The notes below the pieces were generated by a model. It was given only the letters and a program-made list of their open reading frames with translations. It did no database searches and was not told the origin of the DNA. From G016756615 sp035556195 (lineage in GTDB: Bacteria > Pseudomonadota > Alphaproteobacteria > Rhizobiales > Rhizobiaceae): 64,000 nucleotides of DNA. Location of the stretch: contig DATMFK010000024.1 of NCBI GenBank assembly GCA_035556195.1, forward strand, positions 124,001-188,000. Reading direction: 5' to 3'. Every line of letters begins with the position of its first letter. Within the stretch, counting starts at the first letter, position 1. Below, piece after piece: positions 46,284 to 55,248 of the stretch. Made by a program: the position numbers and the translations under genes.

Positions 46284-49200
46284 TGGCGATCGTGAAGCGA
46301 CTGCTGCGATACTTCCTCTACGCGTTCCTCGCGGTGCTGGCGCTCGCCATCGGCGCGATCGCGGTGTTCACCCTGACCGAGCGCGGCCGGGACAATCTCG
46401 CTTCGCTGATCTCCTCTATGGTTTCGAGCCGCGAAACCAAGATTACGATCGGCGGGCTGAACGGAATATGGGTCGGGCCGCTGACCCTCGACCATGTCGT
46501 CCTCGAGGATACCGAAGGGGCTTGGCTCGTGGCTCGCGGCGTCGAAGTCGATTGGTCATTGCTTCCATTGCTGTCATCGACCTTCAAGTCCGAACGCATC
46601 TTCGTCCGGAGGCTCGAGGTGGCCCGGCGGCCGCAGTCGAGCGGGACAGGCGGCGGCGGTGGCGGCCTGCCGATCTCGCTTTCCCTCGACCGGATCGAAC
46701 TGCCGGACATCGCGCTGGGCGAAGCGCTTGCCGGTACCGTCGCGAAGCTTTCGGCGCAAGGCTCGCTGGACGCGCTGGCCGATCCGCTGAACATCCAGAC
46801 CAACCTCAAGATCGCACGGATCGATGGCGTCGGCGGCATGCTCGATGCCGCGATCCATTTCGTCCCCTCCGAGAAACGACTCGACGTAGCGATCAACGGC
46901 TCGGAGCCTGCCGGCGGGATCGTGGCGAACCTGCTGCAATTGCCCGGTGCGCCACCCGTCGGGATCGTGATCTCGGGAAGCGGACCCGCGGAGAATTGGA
47001 AGGGGCAGGGCGTTTTCTCGGTGGACGGTTCCGTCGTGACGACTGTCTCCGGCGCATACAGTGCGGCCGAGGGAGGCAGCCGGATCGAGCTCAAGGGCGA
47101 TGGCGCGTTCGAGCGTTTCCTGCCGGAAGGGTTGCGGCCGCTGCTTGCAGGCCAGGCGGATTTCGAGATGGCAGGGCTTCTGGGCAGCGAGGGCCGCATC
47201 GATGTCGAGCGCGCCAATCTGCAATCGAACACCCTGCGCGCCAGCGCCAAGGGCACCATAGATCCTCGGGAGGCGAGTGATTTTGCGCTGCAGGCCGAGG
47301 CGATCGACGGATCGGTCCCCGTTTCGTTTGGCGCCGGGCAGGCCGCGCTCAGGAATGCAAGCGTACGCATCTTCGGTGCGGGCAACGCACCGATGGTCGA
47401 TGCGAAGGCCAATCTGGACTACGTGACGACGCAAGCCGAAGAGGCGCGCGACATTGCCCTGACAGCCCATTCCGACGCCTTCGACCTGTTGAGCAGAACC
47501 GGGCCGCTGAAAGTCAATCTCTCGGCTGGCGCCTACACCTCCGCCAACCCCACGCTCGGACAGCTTCTTGCGGGCCGGATCGAAGCTGACTTTGCCGGGG
47601 AAATAGCCAGTGACAATGTCGGCGTTGCCGAAGCGAACGTGCGCACCAACGCCCTCAGGCTCAAGCTTGGCGGAGTGATCAGCCGCCGTGATCCATCTTT
47701 GTCCCTTGCGATCGCAACCGACATCGTCGCTTCGGCTCTGCCGGCTGAGGCGCGGACGGCGCTGGGCGACAACGTCGCCTTCTCCGGAACGCTCAAGCGT
47801 AATGCGGAAGGCGCCGTGTCGGTCGAGTCGATGCAGTTCAACTCAGGCGATCTCACGCTGGCCGGCGATCTCGCCCAGAACGGCGACGCGATCACTGCGG
47901 CGTTGAAGGGCGCTTTTGCCAATATCGGCCGCCTCGCTCCCGATGCGTCGGGAGCGATCGCGTTCACGCTCGACGCGTCCGGCAAACTCATTGCTCCCGA
48001 CGTGACGCTCACCGTTACCAGTGAAGGATTCCGCCTGGCCGGCCAGGAACTCACCGGCGTCGAACTTGCCGTCAAAGGTGTCGCCGACCTGGCCAATCCC
48101 GCGGGGGACGTTTCGCTGAAGGGCAGCTATCGCGGGCAGGCGCTGAACGCGGTCGCGTCGCTGAAGACGACCGATGGGCGTCGGGAGATAACAGGCCTGT
48201 CCGTCGCTCTCGGCCAGAGCCGTATCACCGGCGATCTCGTGCTGGGCGAAGGTTTCCTGCCGGAAGGCATCCTGGATCTCTCCGTGCCTGATCTAGGCGC
48301 GCTCGCTGCGTTGGCTGAGCAGGAAGCGCAGGGCAACTTGTCCGGCAAGATCACCTTCGCCAGGCCGAACGGGGTGCCGCAGATCTCCGTAGACGCGACC
48401 GCCCCGACCCTGTCGCGGGCCGGCGTGTCGGCAAGCAATGTTGCCGTTGCCGCGACTATCGCCGATTATCTCGGCGCGCGTTCCGTCGCCGGCACCGTTC
48501 GGGCGGCTTCGATCGTGGCGGGAGCCGTCACGGCGGAGAATATCGACGCGACCATCGGCCAACAAGGGGAGAGGGTCGACCTCAAGCTTCGCGCCAACGA
48601 GCCGGAGGGCGGGACCTTGTCCAGGCTGCTCGGTCTGTCCGGTAGCCGGTTGGTCGAAGTCGCTGTTTCGGGCGAGGGGCCCCCGGCGGCATGGAACGGG
48701 AACGGCACCATTTCGATGGACGGCGCACTGGTCAGCACGCTTGCGGCGACCCATACGACCGCCGACAGCGGCAGCCGGATCACCATCCGGGGCGATGGCG
48801 CATTCGAGCGCTTCCTGCCTGATGGGCTGAAGCCCCTGCTCGCTGGCGAGACGAATTTCGATCTCGCTGCCCTGCTCGGCACAGCAGGCGGATTCAACAT
48901 CGAAAACGCCACTGTGCGGTCGCCGGCATTCAATCTGGCTGCGCAGGGCAATCTCGATGCCCAGGGTGCAAGCGATATCACAGTCCGTGGACAGGCGACC
49001 GGTGGTCCGGTAGCGCTGTCCCTGGGCGACCCTGCCGCGCCTCTCTCTTTGATGCTGGACAATGTGAGAGCCCATCTTGCCGGTCCGCCCAATGCGACGG
49101 CGCTCGATCTTTCCGCTTCGCTCGATCGGATAGCGATCCAGGGTAACACGCTGCAGGGCATCGAAGCGAAGCTCACGTCCGATGCTTTCGATATCGGCGC

Positions 49201-52141
49201 TCAAAGCGGGCCGCTGGCGCTCGAGCTGACGTCCGACTCGCTGACCACGGAGAATGCGGCTCTTGCTCCGTTGGTCGCAGGGCCGATCCGGGCGAACGCC
49301 ACCGCGCTCGTCTCGGATGCCGCCATCGCGGTCCAATCGGCTTCGGTCGCGAGCGACGCGCTGACGGCGAGACTGTCTGGAGAGATCACCAGGCCAGATT
49401 TTGCAGTCACTCTCTCGCTCCAGGCGGATGCGGCCGCATCCGCCTTGCCGACCGCCGCTCGCGGGGCACTCGGCGAGCGCGTGGCGCTATCCGGAACCGT
49501 CAAACGCGATGCCGCCGGCGCCCTGTCGGTGGAGGCTCTCAGGCTGGCATCGGGCGGCTTGAGCGCCGACGGCAATGCTTTGCTCAGCGGCGATACGGTC
49601 CAGGCCAGCATAAGCGGGGCGCTGGCCGATATCGGCAAGGTGGCGCAAGGCGCTACCGGTTCCGTGACGTTCTCCCTGGGCGCGACTGGCAATCGTAACG
49701 CTCCGGATCTCTCGCTATCGGTGGAAAGCGAAAGGATCGAGGCGGCCGGAAGGGCAATCACCGGGCTCGGCCTGACCGCCTCGGGCGTCGCCGACATCGC
49801 CAATCCGGCGGCGCGCGTGTCTCTCAAGGGCGACGTCGCGGGCCAAGCGCTCACCGGTTCGGCCGAGCTGAAGACCACCAACGGAAGGCGGGAGATCAAC
49901 GGTCTATCGATCCTGCTTGGGCAGAACCGCATTAGCGGCGATCTCGTCCTGGACGACCAGTTCGTGCCGGAGGGCGCCGTGGACTTCACAATCCCGGATG
50001 TTGGGCCGCTGGCCGCACTCGCTTTCGAGGAAGCGAGTGGTGACGTGAACGGAACAATCCGGTTCCAGCGGGCGAACGGCGTGCCCGAGATCGTGCTGGA
50101 TGCCGCCACGGCGTCCCTGTCCAGGGCGGAGCTCACGGCCAAGGGAGTCGCGGTCGCGGCGACCGTCAGCAACTATCTCGCGTCGCCGGCGATCTCCGGC
50201 AAGGTACGGGCCAGCTCCGTGACCTCCGGCGCGACGGCCATCAACGACGTGGACGTGACGCTGACCCGCGACGGCGAGTGGACGGGCTTCTCCGGCGGGG
50301 CGACGGTCAACGCCATGCCGGCGCAGGCCGCCGGTCGCGTGAGGATCGCAGCCGGCGAGACGACCATCGAGCTTGGTTCGGGTGGGGCGACCGTCAACGG
50401 CATGAAGATCGGGATCGCCAGGGCGACGACCGTCACCGTCAGGGGCGGCCAGGCAGTTCTCGACAAGCTGCAACTGGCCGTCGCCGGAGGCAACGTTATC
50501 GTGTCCGGAACGGCCGGCGAGACGCTCGCCCTCGACGTCGAATTGGCGTCCTTGCCTGCCGGCGCTGCCAATACCTTCTCGCCCGGCCTCAATGCGACGG
50601 GCACGATCTCGGGCACGGCGCGGATATCCGGGCCGGCCGCAAGGCCCCAGGTCGGCTACGGCGCGCGGTGGACGAACGCCGGCACGGCTCAGACGGCGGC
50701 AGCCGGCCTCGGACCGATGACGGTCAACTCGAACGGTACCTTCTCCGGCAACAAGCTCGAGTTCCAGGCCGATGTCGGAGACTCTTCTGGGCTCGCCCTC
50801 AGGGGTGGCGGGACGGTCGGCACGGCGGGGACGCCGACGCTCGACATCAATATGACGGGCAGGGTTCCCTTCGCTTTCCTGACCCGGCAACTCGCCGCGC
50901 AAGGTATGTCGCTGAGCGGCTCAGCCGATGTCGACATCCAGGTGCGCGGGCCGGCCAGGGCGCCATTGATCAGCGGAACGGTGAGGACGTCGGGCGCTCG
51001 CCTTGTCGACGCCGCCTCCGGCATAGCCATCAACGATATCGCCGCCGACGTTTCGATCGGCAGCGGGGTCGCGAACTTGCGCAGCCTCACCGGAAAGCTG
51101 TCGACGGGCGGCTCGCTGTCGGGAAGCGGAACCGTCGGCATCGATCCGGACAGGGGTTTTCCGGCGGATCTTGTCGTCAAGATCGTCGAGGGCCGCTATA
51201 CGGACGGCCGTATCGTCACCACCACAGTGAATGGCGATCTGACGCTGAAGGGGCCGCTCGTCGGCACGTCATCGCTCGGCGGGACGCTCAATCTCGGTCG
51301 GACGGTCATCACCATTCCGGAACGGCTGCCGGGCGCGCTTGCGTCGCTCAATGTCCAGCATCGGAATGCACCGGCTGCGGTTGTGGCACAGCAGAAGGCG
51401 ATTCAGCCGCGGGAGGCTGGTGCCGGCGGGGGAGGCGGCGGGCTCACTCTCGATCTCCAGGTGAACGCGCCCCAGCAGATTTTCGTGCAAGGGCGCGGCC
51501 TCGACGCCGAGCTCGGCGGATCGCTGAGGCTCACGGGGCCCGCGACGGCACCCCAGGCAATCGGCGAGTTCACCATGCGCCGCGGGCGCCTGCAGATCCT
51601 CGGCCGCCGGTTGACCTTCTCGCGCGGCACGCTCGACTTCGCCGGCTCGCTGATCCCCAACATCGACCTTGCGGCGGACTCGACCGTGGACACCACGACC
51701 GTCACGGTTCAGGTTACCGGCCCGGCCACCGATCCGAGATTCGTCTTCTCGTCGAGCCCCGCCTTGCCGGAGGACGAGGTCCTGGCGCGGCTGATCTTCG
51801 GGCGTTCGATGTCCAACCTGTCGCCGCTGCAGATCGCGCAGCTCGCGGAGGCGGCCGCCCAACTCGCCGGAGTCTCTGGGCCGACCTCGCTGCTCAACAA
51901 CCTGCGCAACAGCATCGGCGTCGACGATCTGGACATCACGACCGACGCCCAAGGCAACACCGCCGTGTCGGCCGGCAAATATCTCAACGACCGCACCTAC
52001 CTGACGATCCAGAAGGGCGACCGGGCCGGTTCCGGCAAGGCCACCATCGATCTCGATGTCGGTCGCGGCATCAAGCTACGCGGTTCGGCGGCAGAGGATG
52101 GCGAGGCCAGGGGCGGCGTCTTCTTCGAACGCGAGTATTAG
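46283..52141 (+). CDS. tamB: TamB, translocation/assembly module inner-membrane protein
   Basis: Long AsmA-like bridge that spans the periplasm and works with TamA in outer-membrane protein insertion and phospholipid transport, 1952 residues against about 1250-1500 in most relatives. A signal anchor covers residues 8-30 (LLRYFLYAFLAVLALAIGAI). The middle consists of repeated beta-rich units; two tandem copies of about 565 residues are visible (GDGAFERFLP at 272 and 837; GQAL near 618 and 1187). The C-terminal TamB (DUF490) domain has RRLTFSRGTLDFAGSLIPNI and ALPEDEVLARLIFGRSMSNL and ends in GVFFEREY. The duplication explains the extra length. Confidence 0.94.
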   Translation: MAIVKRLLRYFLYAFLAVLALAIGAIAVFTLTERGRDNLASLISSMVSSRETKITIGGLNGIWVGPLTLDHVVLEDTEGAWLVARGVEVDWSLLPLLSSTFKSERIFVRRLEVARRPQSSGTGGGGGGLPISLSLDRIELPDIALGEALAGTVAKLSAQGSLDALADPLNIQTNLKIARIDGVGGMLDAAIHFVPSEKRLDVAINGSEPAGGIVANLLQLPGAPPVGIVISGSGPAENWKGQGVFSVDGSVVTTVSGAYSAAEGGSRIELKGDGAFERFLPEGLRPLLAGQADFEMAGLLGSEGRIDVERANLQSNTLRASAKGTIDPREASDFALQAEAIDGSVPVSFGAGQAALRNASVRIFGAGNAPMVDAKANLDYVTTQAEEARDIALTAHSDAFDLLSRTGPLKVNLSAGAYTSANPTLGQLLAGRIEADFAGEIASDNVGVAEANVRTNALRLKLGGVISRRDPSLSLAIATDIVASALPAEARTALGDNVAFSGTLKRNAEGAVSVESMQFNSGDLTLAGDLAQNGDAITAALKGAFANIGRLAPDASGAIAFTLDASGKLIAPDVTLTVTSEGFRLAGQELTGVELAVKGVADLANPAGDVSLKGSYRGQALNAVASLKTTDGRREITGLSVALGQSRITGDLVLGEGFLPEGILDLSVPDLGALAALAEQEAQGNLSGKITFARPNGVPQISVDATAPTLSRAGVSASNVAVAATIADYLGARSVAGTVRAASIVAGAVTAENIDATIGQQGERVDLKLRANEPEGGTLSRLLGLSGSRLVEVAVSGEGPPAAWNGNGTISMDGALVSTLAATHTTADSGSRITIRGDGAFERFLPDGLKPLLAGETNFDLAALLGTAGGFNIENATVRSPAFNLAAQGNLDAQGASDITVRGQATGGPVALSLGDPAAPLSLMLDNVRAHLAGPPNATALDLSASLDRIAIQGNTLQGIEAKLTSDAFDIGAQSGPLALELTSDSLTTENAALAPLVAGPIRANATALVSDAAIAVQSASVASDALTARLSGEITRPDFAVTLSLQADAAASALPTAARGALGERVALSGTVKRDAAGALSVEALRLASGGLSADGNALLSGDTVQASISGALADIGKVAQGATGSVTFSLGATGNRNAPDLSLSVESERIEAAGRAITGLGLTASGVADIANPAARVSLKGDVAGQALTGSAELKTTNGRREINGLSILLGQNRISGDLVLDDQFVPEGAVDFTIPDVGPLAALAFEEASGDVNGTIRFQRANGVPEIVLDAATASLSRAELTAKGVAVAATVSNYLASPAISGKVRASSVTSGATAINDVDVTLTRDGEWTGFSGGATVNAMPAQAAGRVRIAAGETTIELGSGGATVNGMKIGIARATTVTVRGGQAVLDKLQLAVAGGNVIVSGTAGETLALDVELASLPAGAANTFSPGLNATGTISGTARISGPAARPQVGYGARWTNAGTAQTAAAGLGPMTVNSNGTFSGNKLEFQADVGDSSGLALRGGGTVGTAGTPTLDINMTGRVPFAFLTRQLAAQGMSLSGSADVDIQVRGPARAPLISGTVRTSGARLVDAASGIAINDIAADVSIGSGVANLRSLTGKLSTGGSLSGSGTVGIDPDRGFPADLVVKIVEGRYTDGRIVTTTVNGDLTLKGPLVGTSSLGGTLNLGRTVITIPERLPGALASLNVQHRNAPAAVVAQQKAIQPREAGAGGGGGGLTLDLQVNAPQQIFVQGRGLDAELGGSLRLTGPATAPQAIGEFTMRRGRLQILGRRLTFSRGTLDFAGSLIPNIDLAADSTVDTTTVTVQVTGPATDPRFVFSSSPALPEDEVLARLIFGRSMSNLSPLQIAQLAEAAAQLAGVSGPTSLLNNLRNSIGVDDLDITTDAQGNTAVSAGKYLNDRTYLTIQKGDRAGSGKATIDLDVGRGIKLRGSAAEDGEARGGVFFEREY
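47096..50250 (+). repeat. Tandem internal duplication within tamB
   Basis: Copy 1 and copy 2 share, at offsets of 565-569 residues, GDGAFERFLP(E/D)GL(R/K)PLLAG, LKTT(D/N)GRREI(T/N)GLS, then GQ(S/N)RI(T/S)GDLVL and (R/Q)(P/A)NGVP. DNA identity is only moderate, so the duplication is old or has diverged. Outer limits are approximate. Confidence 0.7.
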
Positions 52142-52274
52142 CCCGAGGGCCGGTAAGGCTCTCAGACCAGGCGTGGCTCGGGCTGGCATCAGCGGCGGTC
52201 GGGAACTGGCGCTGTCAAGAATATCGCTGCGGCGGCAAACTCAAAACGACTTCTCACGGATTCGATGAATCCGG

Positions 52275-52296
52275 GGCGCAATGACGTTTTTGCGCC
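52275..52296 (+). terminator. Hairpin downstream of tamB
   Basis: Arms GGCGCAA (52275-52281) and TTGCGCC (52290-52296) around an 8-base loop, 134 bases after the tamB stop. No T-run follows, so this is tentative. Confidence 0.3.
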
Positions 52297-52346
52297 ATTA
52301 TGGTCGCATTCACGCGAACCGCTTTTCCTACAAAGGTGCAGATTTG

Positions 52347-52374
52347 CAGCCGGGTTTCCACGTCCGGCTGTTTT
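52347..52374 (+). terminator. Rho-independent-like hairpin in the leader of the second peptide operon
   Basis: CAGCCGG (52347-52353) and CCGGCTG (52364-52370) with a 10-base loop, followed by TTTT. It ends 61 bases before the binding-protein ATG. It could end tamB transcription or attenuate the downstream operon. Confidence 0.5.
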
Positions 52375-52435
52375 GACATGATGGTCGCGATGCGGGAAGG
52401 TAAGGCAACAAGTCAAAAAAAAATGGGAGCAAGTC

Positions 52436-54088
52436 ATGACCTTCTACAAGAGCAACGGGGACCAGGTTCCAGACCACATTCTGGAGCTTGCTGAAGAGGC
52501 AAGGAAAGGGGGCGTGGACCGTCGCGAATTCCTGGCGCTTGCCAGCGCTTTCGGCGCTTCCACCGCTTTCGCTTATGGGCTGATCGGACTGGCGGCGCCA
52601 ACGCCGGCCATGGCCCAGGAAACTCCCAAGAAGGGCGGCGTTCTGAAGGTCGCGATGTGGATCAAGGATCCCAAGGACCCGCGCAAAGCGGACTGGTCGG
52701 AGATCGCCAACGCCGAGCGACAGGCGATCGAGCCGTTGGTGAAGTACACGCGCGAATTCACTTTCGAGCCCTACCTGCTGGAGGGATGGGAGGTCAATGA
52801 CGATGCCACCGAGTATGTGTTGAAGGTCCGCCCAGGCGTGGCCTGGAGCAATGGCGACCCCTTCAACGCGGACGACGTCGTGTTCAATTTCGCGCGCTGG
52901 TGCGACAAATCGGCGGAAGGCAATTCGATGACGGCGCGCATGGGGACGCTCGTCGACGAAGGGACCGGCAAGATGCGCGAGGGCGCGGTCGAGAAGGTCG
53001 ACGACATGACGGTCAAGCTCAAGCTGACCGGGCCCGACATCTCGATCATCCCGAACCTTTGCGACTATCCCGGGCTGGTCGTTCACAAGTCATTCGACGA
53101 GAAGGGCGGCGATTTCGTTTCCTGCCCGATCGGCACCGGTCCTTTCGAGCTGGTTTCCTACGATGTCGGCCAGAAGGTGGTGTACAAGCGCCGCGAGGAC
53201 GGCAAGTGGTGGGGCGGTGACGTCTATCTCGATGGCATAGAGTTCATCGATTATGGCACCGACCCGGCGGCCATGGTCAGCGCTTTCGAGGCTGGCGAGG
53301 TCCATACCAACCACGAAACGTCGGCGGACTACGTGTCGATCCTCGAGGGGATTGGGCTTAAGACATCGGAAACGGTGACGGCCTCCACGATCGTGGCGCG
53401 CACCAACGTGGCGAACAAGCCCTATGAGAATGAGAAGGTGCGCAGGGCCCTTCAGCTTGCCGTAGACAACGCCATCGTGCTGCAACTCGGCTATGGGAAC
53501 GCCGGCGAGGTGGCCGAGAACCACCATGTCGCACCGATCCATCCGGAATACTACCCCTTGCCGAAGGTCGCAGCCGATCCGGCCAAGGCCAAGGCGATGA
53601 TGGCCGAGGCGGGCCAGGCCGATTTCGAGCACGAACTCATCACCGTGGACGAGGACTGGCACAAGAACACCGGGGACGCCATCGCCGCGCAGCTTCGCGA
53701 GGCGGGCATCAAGGTGAAGCGTACGGTGCTGCCGGGTTCGACTTTCTGGAACGACTGGACGAAGTACCCGTTCTCGATGACCAATTGGAACATGCGCCCG
53801 CTCGGCGTCCAGGTTCTCGCGCTCGGATACCGGACAGGCGAAGCCTGGAATGAAAGCGCCTGGTCCAATCCGGAGTTCGACAAGAAGCTCAACGCCGCGC
53901 TCGCCGTCGCCGACGTGGCCAAGCGAAAGGAGATGATGAAGGATATCGAGCAGATCCTTCAGGATTCCGGCGTCATCATTCAGCCCTATTGGCGCAAGCT
54001 CTACAATCACAGCGTCGAGGCCGTGAAGAACCACGGCATGCATCCGACCTTCGAGCACGATTTCGGCAAGGTCTGGCTCGACGCTTGA
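52436..54088 (+). CDS. Peptide-type ABC transporter substrate-binding protein, Tat signal
   Basis: SBP_bac_5-family periplasmic receptor, 550 residues. The N-terminus is unusual: about 28 residues precede the twin-arginine motif DRREFLALASAFGA, and cleavage is expected after TPAMA before QETPKKGGVLKVAM. Family segments: YVLKVRPGVAWSNGDPFNAD, CPIGTGPFELVSYDVGQKVV, KVRRALQLAVDNAIVLQLGY. GGGAG precedes the ATG after an A9 run. First gene of a four-gene operon with two permeases and a fused ATPase. The ligand is unknown. Confidence 0.93.
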   Translation: MTFYKSNGDQVPDHILELAEEARKGGVDRREFLALASAFGASTAFAYGLIGLAAPTPAMAQETPKKGGVLKVAMWIKDPKDPRKADWSEIANAERQAIEPLVKYTREFTFEPYLLEGWEVNDDATEYVLKVRPGVAWSNGDPFNADDVVFNFARWCDKSAEGNSMTARMGTLVDEGTGKMREGAVEKVDDMTVKLKLTGPDISIIPNLCDYPGLVVHKSFDEKGGDFVSCPIGTGPFELVSYDVGQKVVYKRREDGKWWGGDVYLDGIEFIDYGTDPAAMVSAFEAGEVHTNHETSADYVSILEGIGLKTSETVTASTIVARTNVANKPYENEKVRRALQLAVDNAIVLQLGYGNAGEVAENHHVAPIHPEYYPLPKVAADPAKAKAMMAEAGQADFEHELITVDEDWHKNTGDAIAAQLREAGIKVKRTVLPGSTFWNDWTKYPFSMTNWNMRPLGVQVLALGYRTGEAWNESAWSNPEFDKKLNAALAVADVAKRKEMMKDIEQILQDSGVIIQPYWRKLYNHSVEAVKNHGMHPTFEHDFGKVWLDA

Positions 54089-54209
54089 CGCCCTCGCGCC
54101 GCGAGGACGGGCGGATAGCCCGACCCCGCGGTTTCGCTTGCGTTCCGTCGGGCCGCCGGCCTATCGACTGCCCGCCGGGATCGCCCCAACCTCAACGGCA
54201 GGGGGATTG

Positions 54210-55247
54210 ATGCTCGCATTCATCTTGCGCCGGCTCGGCACGATGGCATTGACGATGCTGTGCCTGACCTTCGTCGTCTTCTTCCTGGTCAATCTGGAGC
54301 CGAACCTCAAGAAGCTCGCGATCAGCCAGACCGAAATGCGTACGACGGCGGAGGATCTGGAACGCTGGCTGCAGCGCAACGGCTACCGGCAGAATTTCTT
54401 CGTTCGTTACGGCCAGTGGATAGGGGTGGTCCCGAAGCAGCCCAATATCGATCCGGCCACAGGCCAGGCGGTACCGCGCTTCCGCTTCTGCTCCGAACCG
54501 GCGGTTCCCGCCTATTCTGGCATTCTGCAAGGCGACTTCGGCTGTTCGACCAAGTTCAAGACGACCGTCGCCGCGAAGCTCTTCCCGGCGCTCGGCGCGA
54601 CCGGCATCCTGATGTTCTGGGTGATGGTTACGATGGTGCCGATCGCGCTGCTGATCGGGATCCTGGCCGGCATGCGCGAGGGCTCGCGCACGGACCGGAC
54701 CCTGTCGGTCGCGTCGATAGCGACCACGGCGACGCCCGAATACGTCTCAGGCGTCATTTTCACGGTCATCTTCGCTTCCTGGCTCGGCTGGCTGAACGGT
54801 TCGGCGGCATCCGCCACCGCGCAGGGCGTCAATTTTTACAATTTCACGCTGCCGGTGATGACCATGGCGATCTACGGAACCGGCTATATCGCTCGCATGA
54901 CCCGGGCCTCGATGGTCGAGGTGATGACCCAGCAATATATCCGCACCGCCAGGCTGAAAGGGCTCAGCTTTTCTGGCGTGGTCGTCAAGCACGCGCTGCG
55001 CAATGCCCTCATCGCCCCCTTCACAGTGATCATGCTGCAGTTCCCGTGGCTGCTGACGGGCGTCGTCATCGTCGAGACGATGTTCCGCTATCAAGGATTC
55101 GGCTTCACGTTGGTCGAGGCCGCCGGCAACAACGACATCGACCTGCTGCTCGGCTGCGCGCTGGTCTCGGTGTTGGTGGTGCTGCTCACGCAGCTCATCT
55201 CCGACGTCGGCTACGCCTATCTCAATCCGCGCATCAGGGTGCAGTAG
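54210..55247 (+). CDS. Peptide-type ABC transporter permease (DppB/YejB-like) with periplasmic insert
   Basis: Inner-membrane subunit, 345 residues. ATG 54210 follows AGGGGG; the open frame to 54138 lacks a signal. It starts MLAFILRRLGTMALTMLCL and has the EAA-type loop QYIRTARLKGLSFSGVVVKH and a DppB-like end. Between the first two membrane segments the periplasmic region is longer than in DppB and holds two cysteines, C94 (RFRFCSEP) and C112 (DFGCSTK), that could form a disulfide. TAG is followed one base later by the next ATG. Confidence 0.92.
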   Translation: MLAFILRRLGTMALTMLCLTFVVFFLVNLEPNLKKLAISQTEMRTTAEDLERWLQRNGYRQNFFVRYGQWIGVVPKQPNIDPATGQAVPRFRFCSEPAVPAYSGILQGDFGCSTKFKTTVAAKLFPALGATGILMFWVMVTMVPIALLIGILAGMREGSRTDRTLSVASIATTATPEYVSGVIFTVIFASWLGWLNGSAASATAQGVNFYNFTLPVMTMAIYGTGYIARMTRASMVEVMTQQYIRTARLKGLSFSGVVVKHALRNALIAPFTVIMLQFPWLLTGVVIVETMFRYQGFGFTLVEAAGNNDIDLLLGCALVSVLVVLLTQLISDVGYAYLNPRIRVQ

Positions 55248-55248
55248 G

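Noticed and set aside
50278..52284. 668-codon plus-strand ORF in another frame of tamB
   Set aside because: It is Arg/Gly-rich out-of-frame translation of tamB; the TamB C-terminal domain is intact in the main frame.
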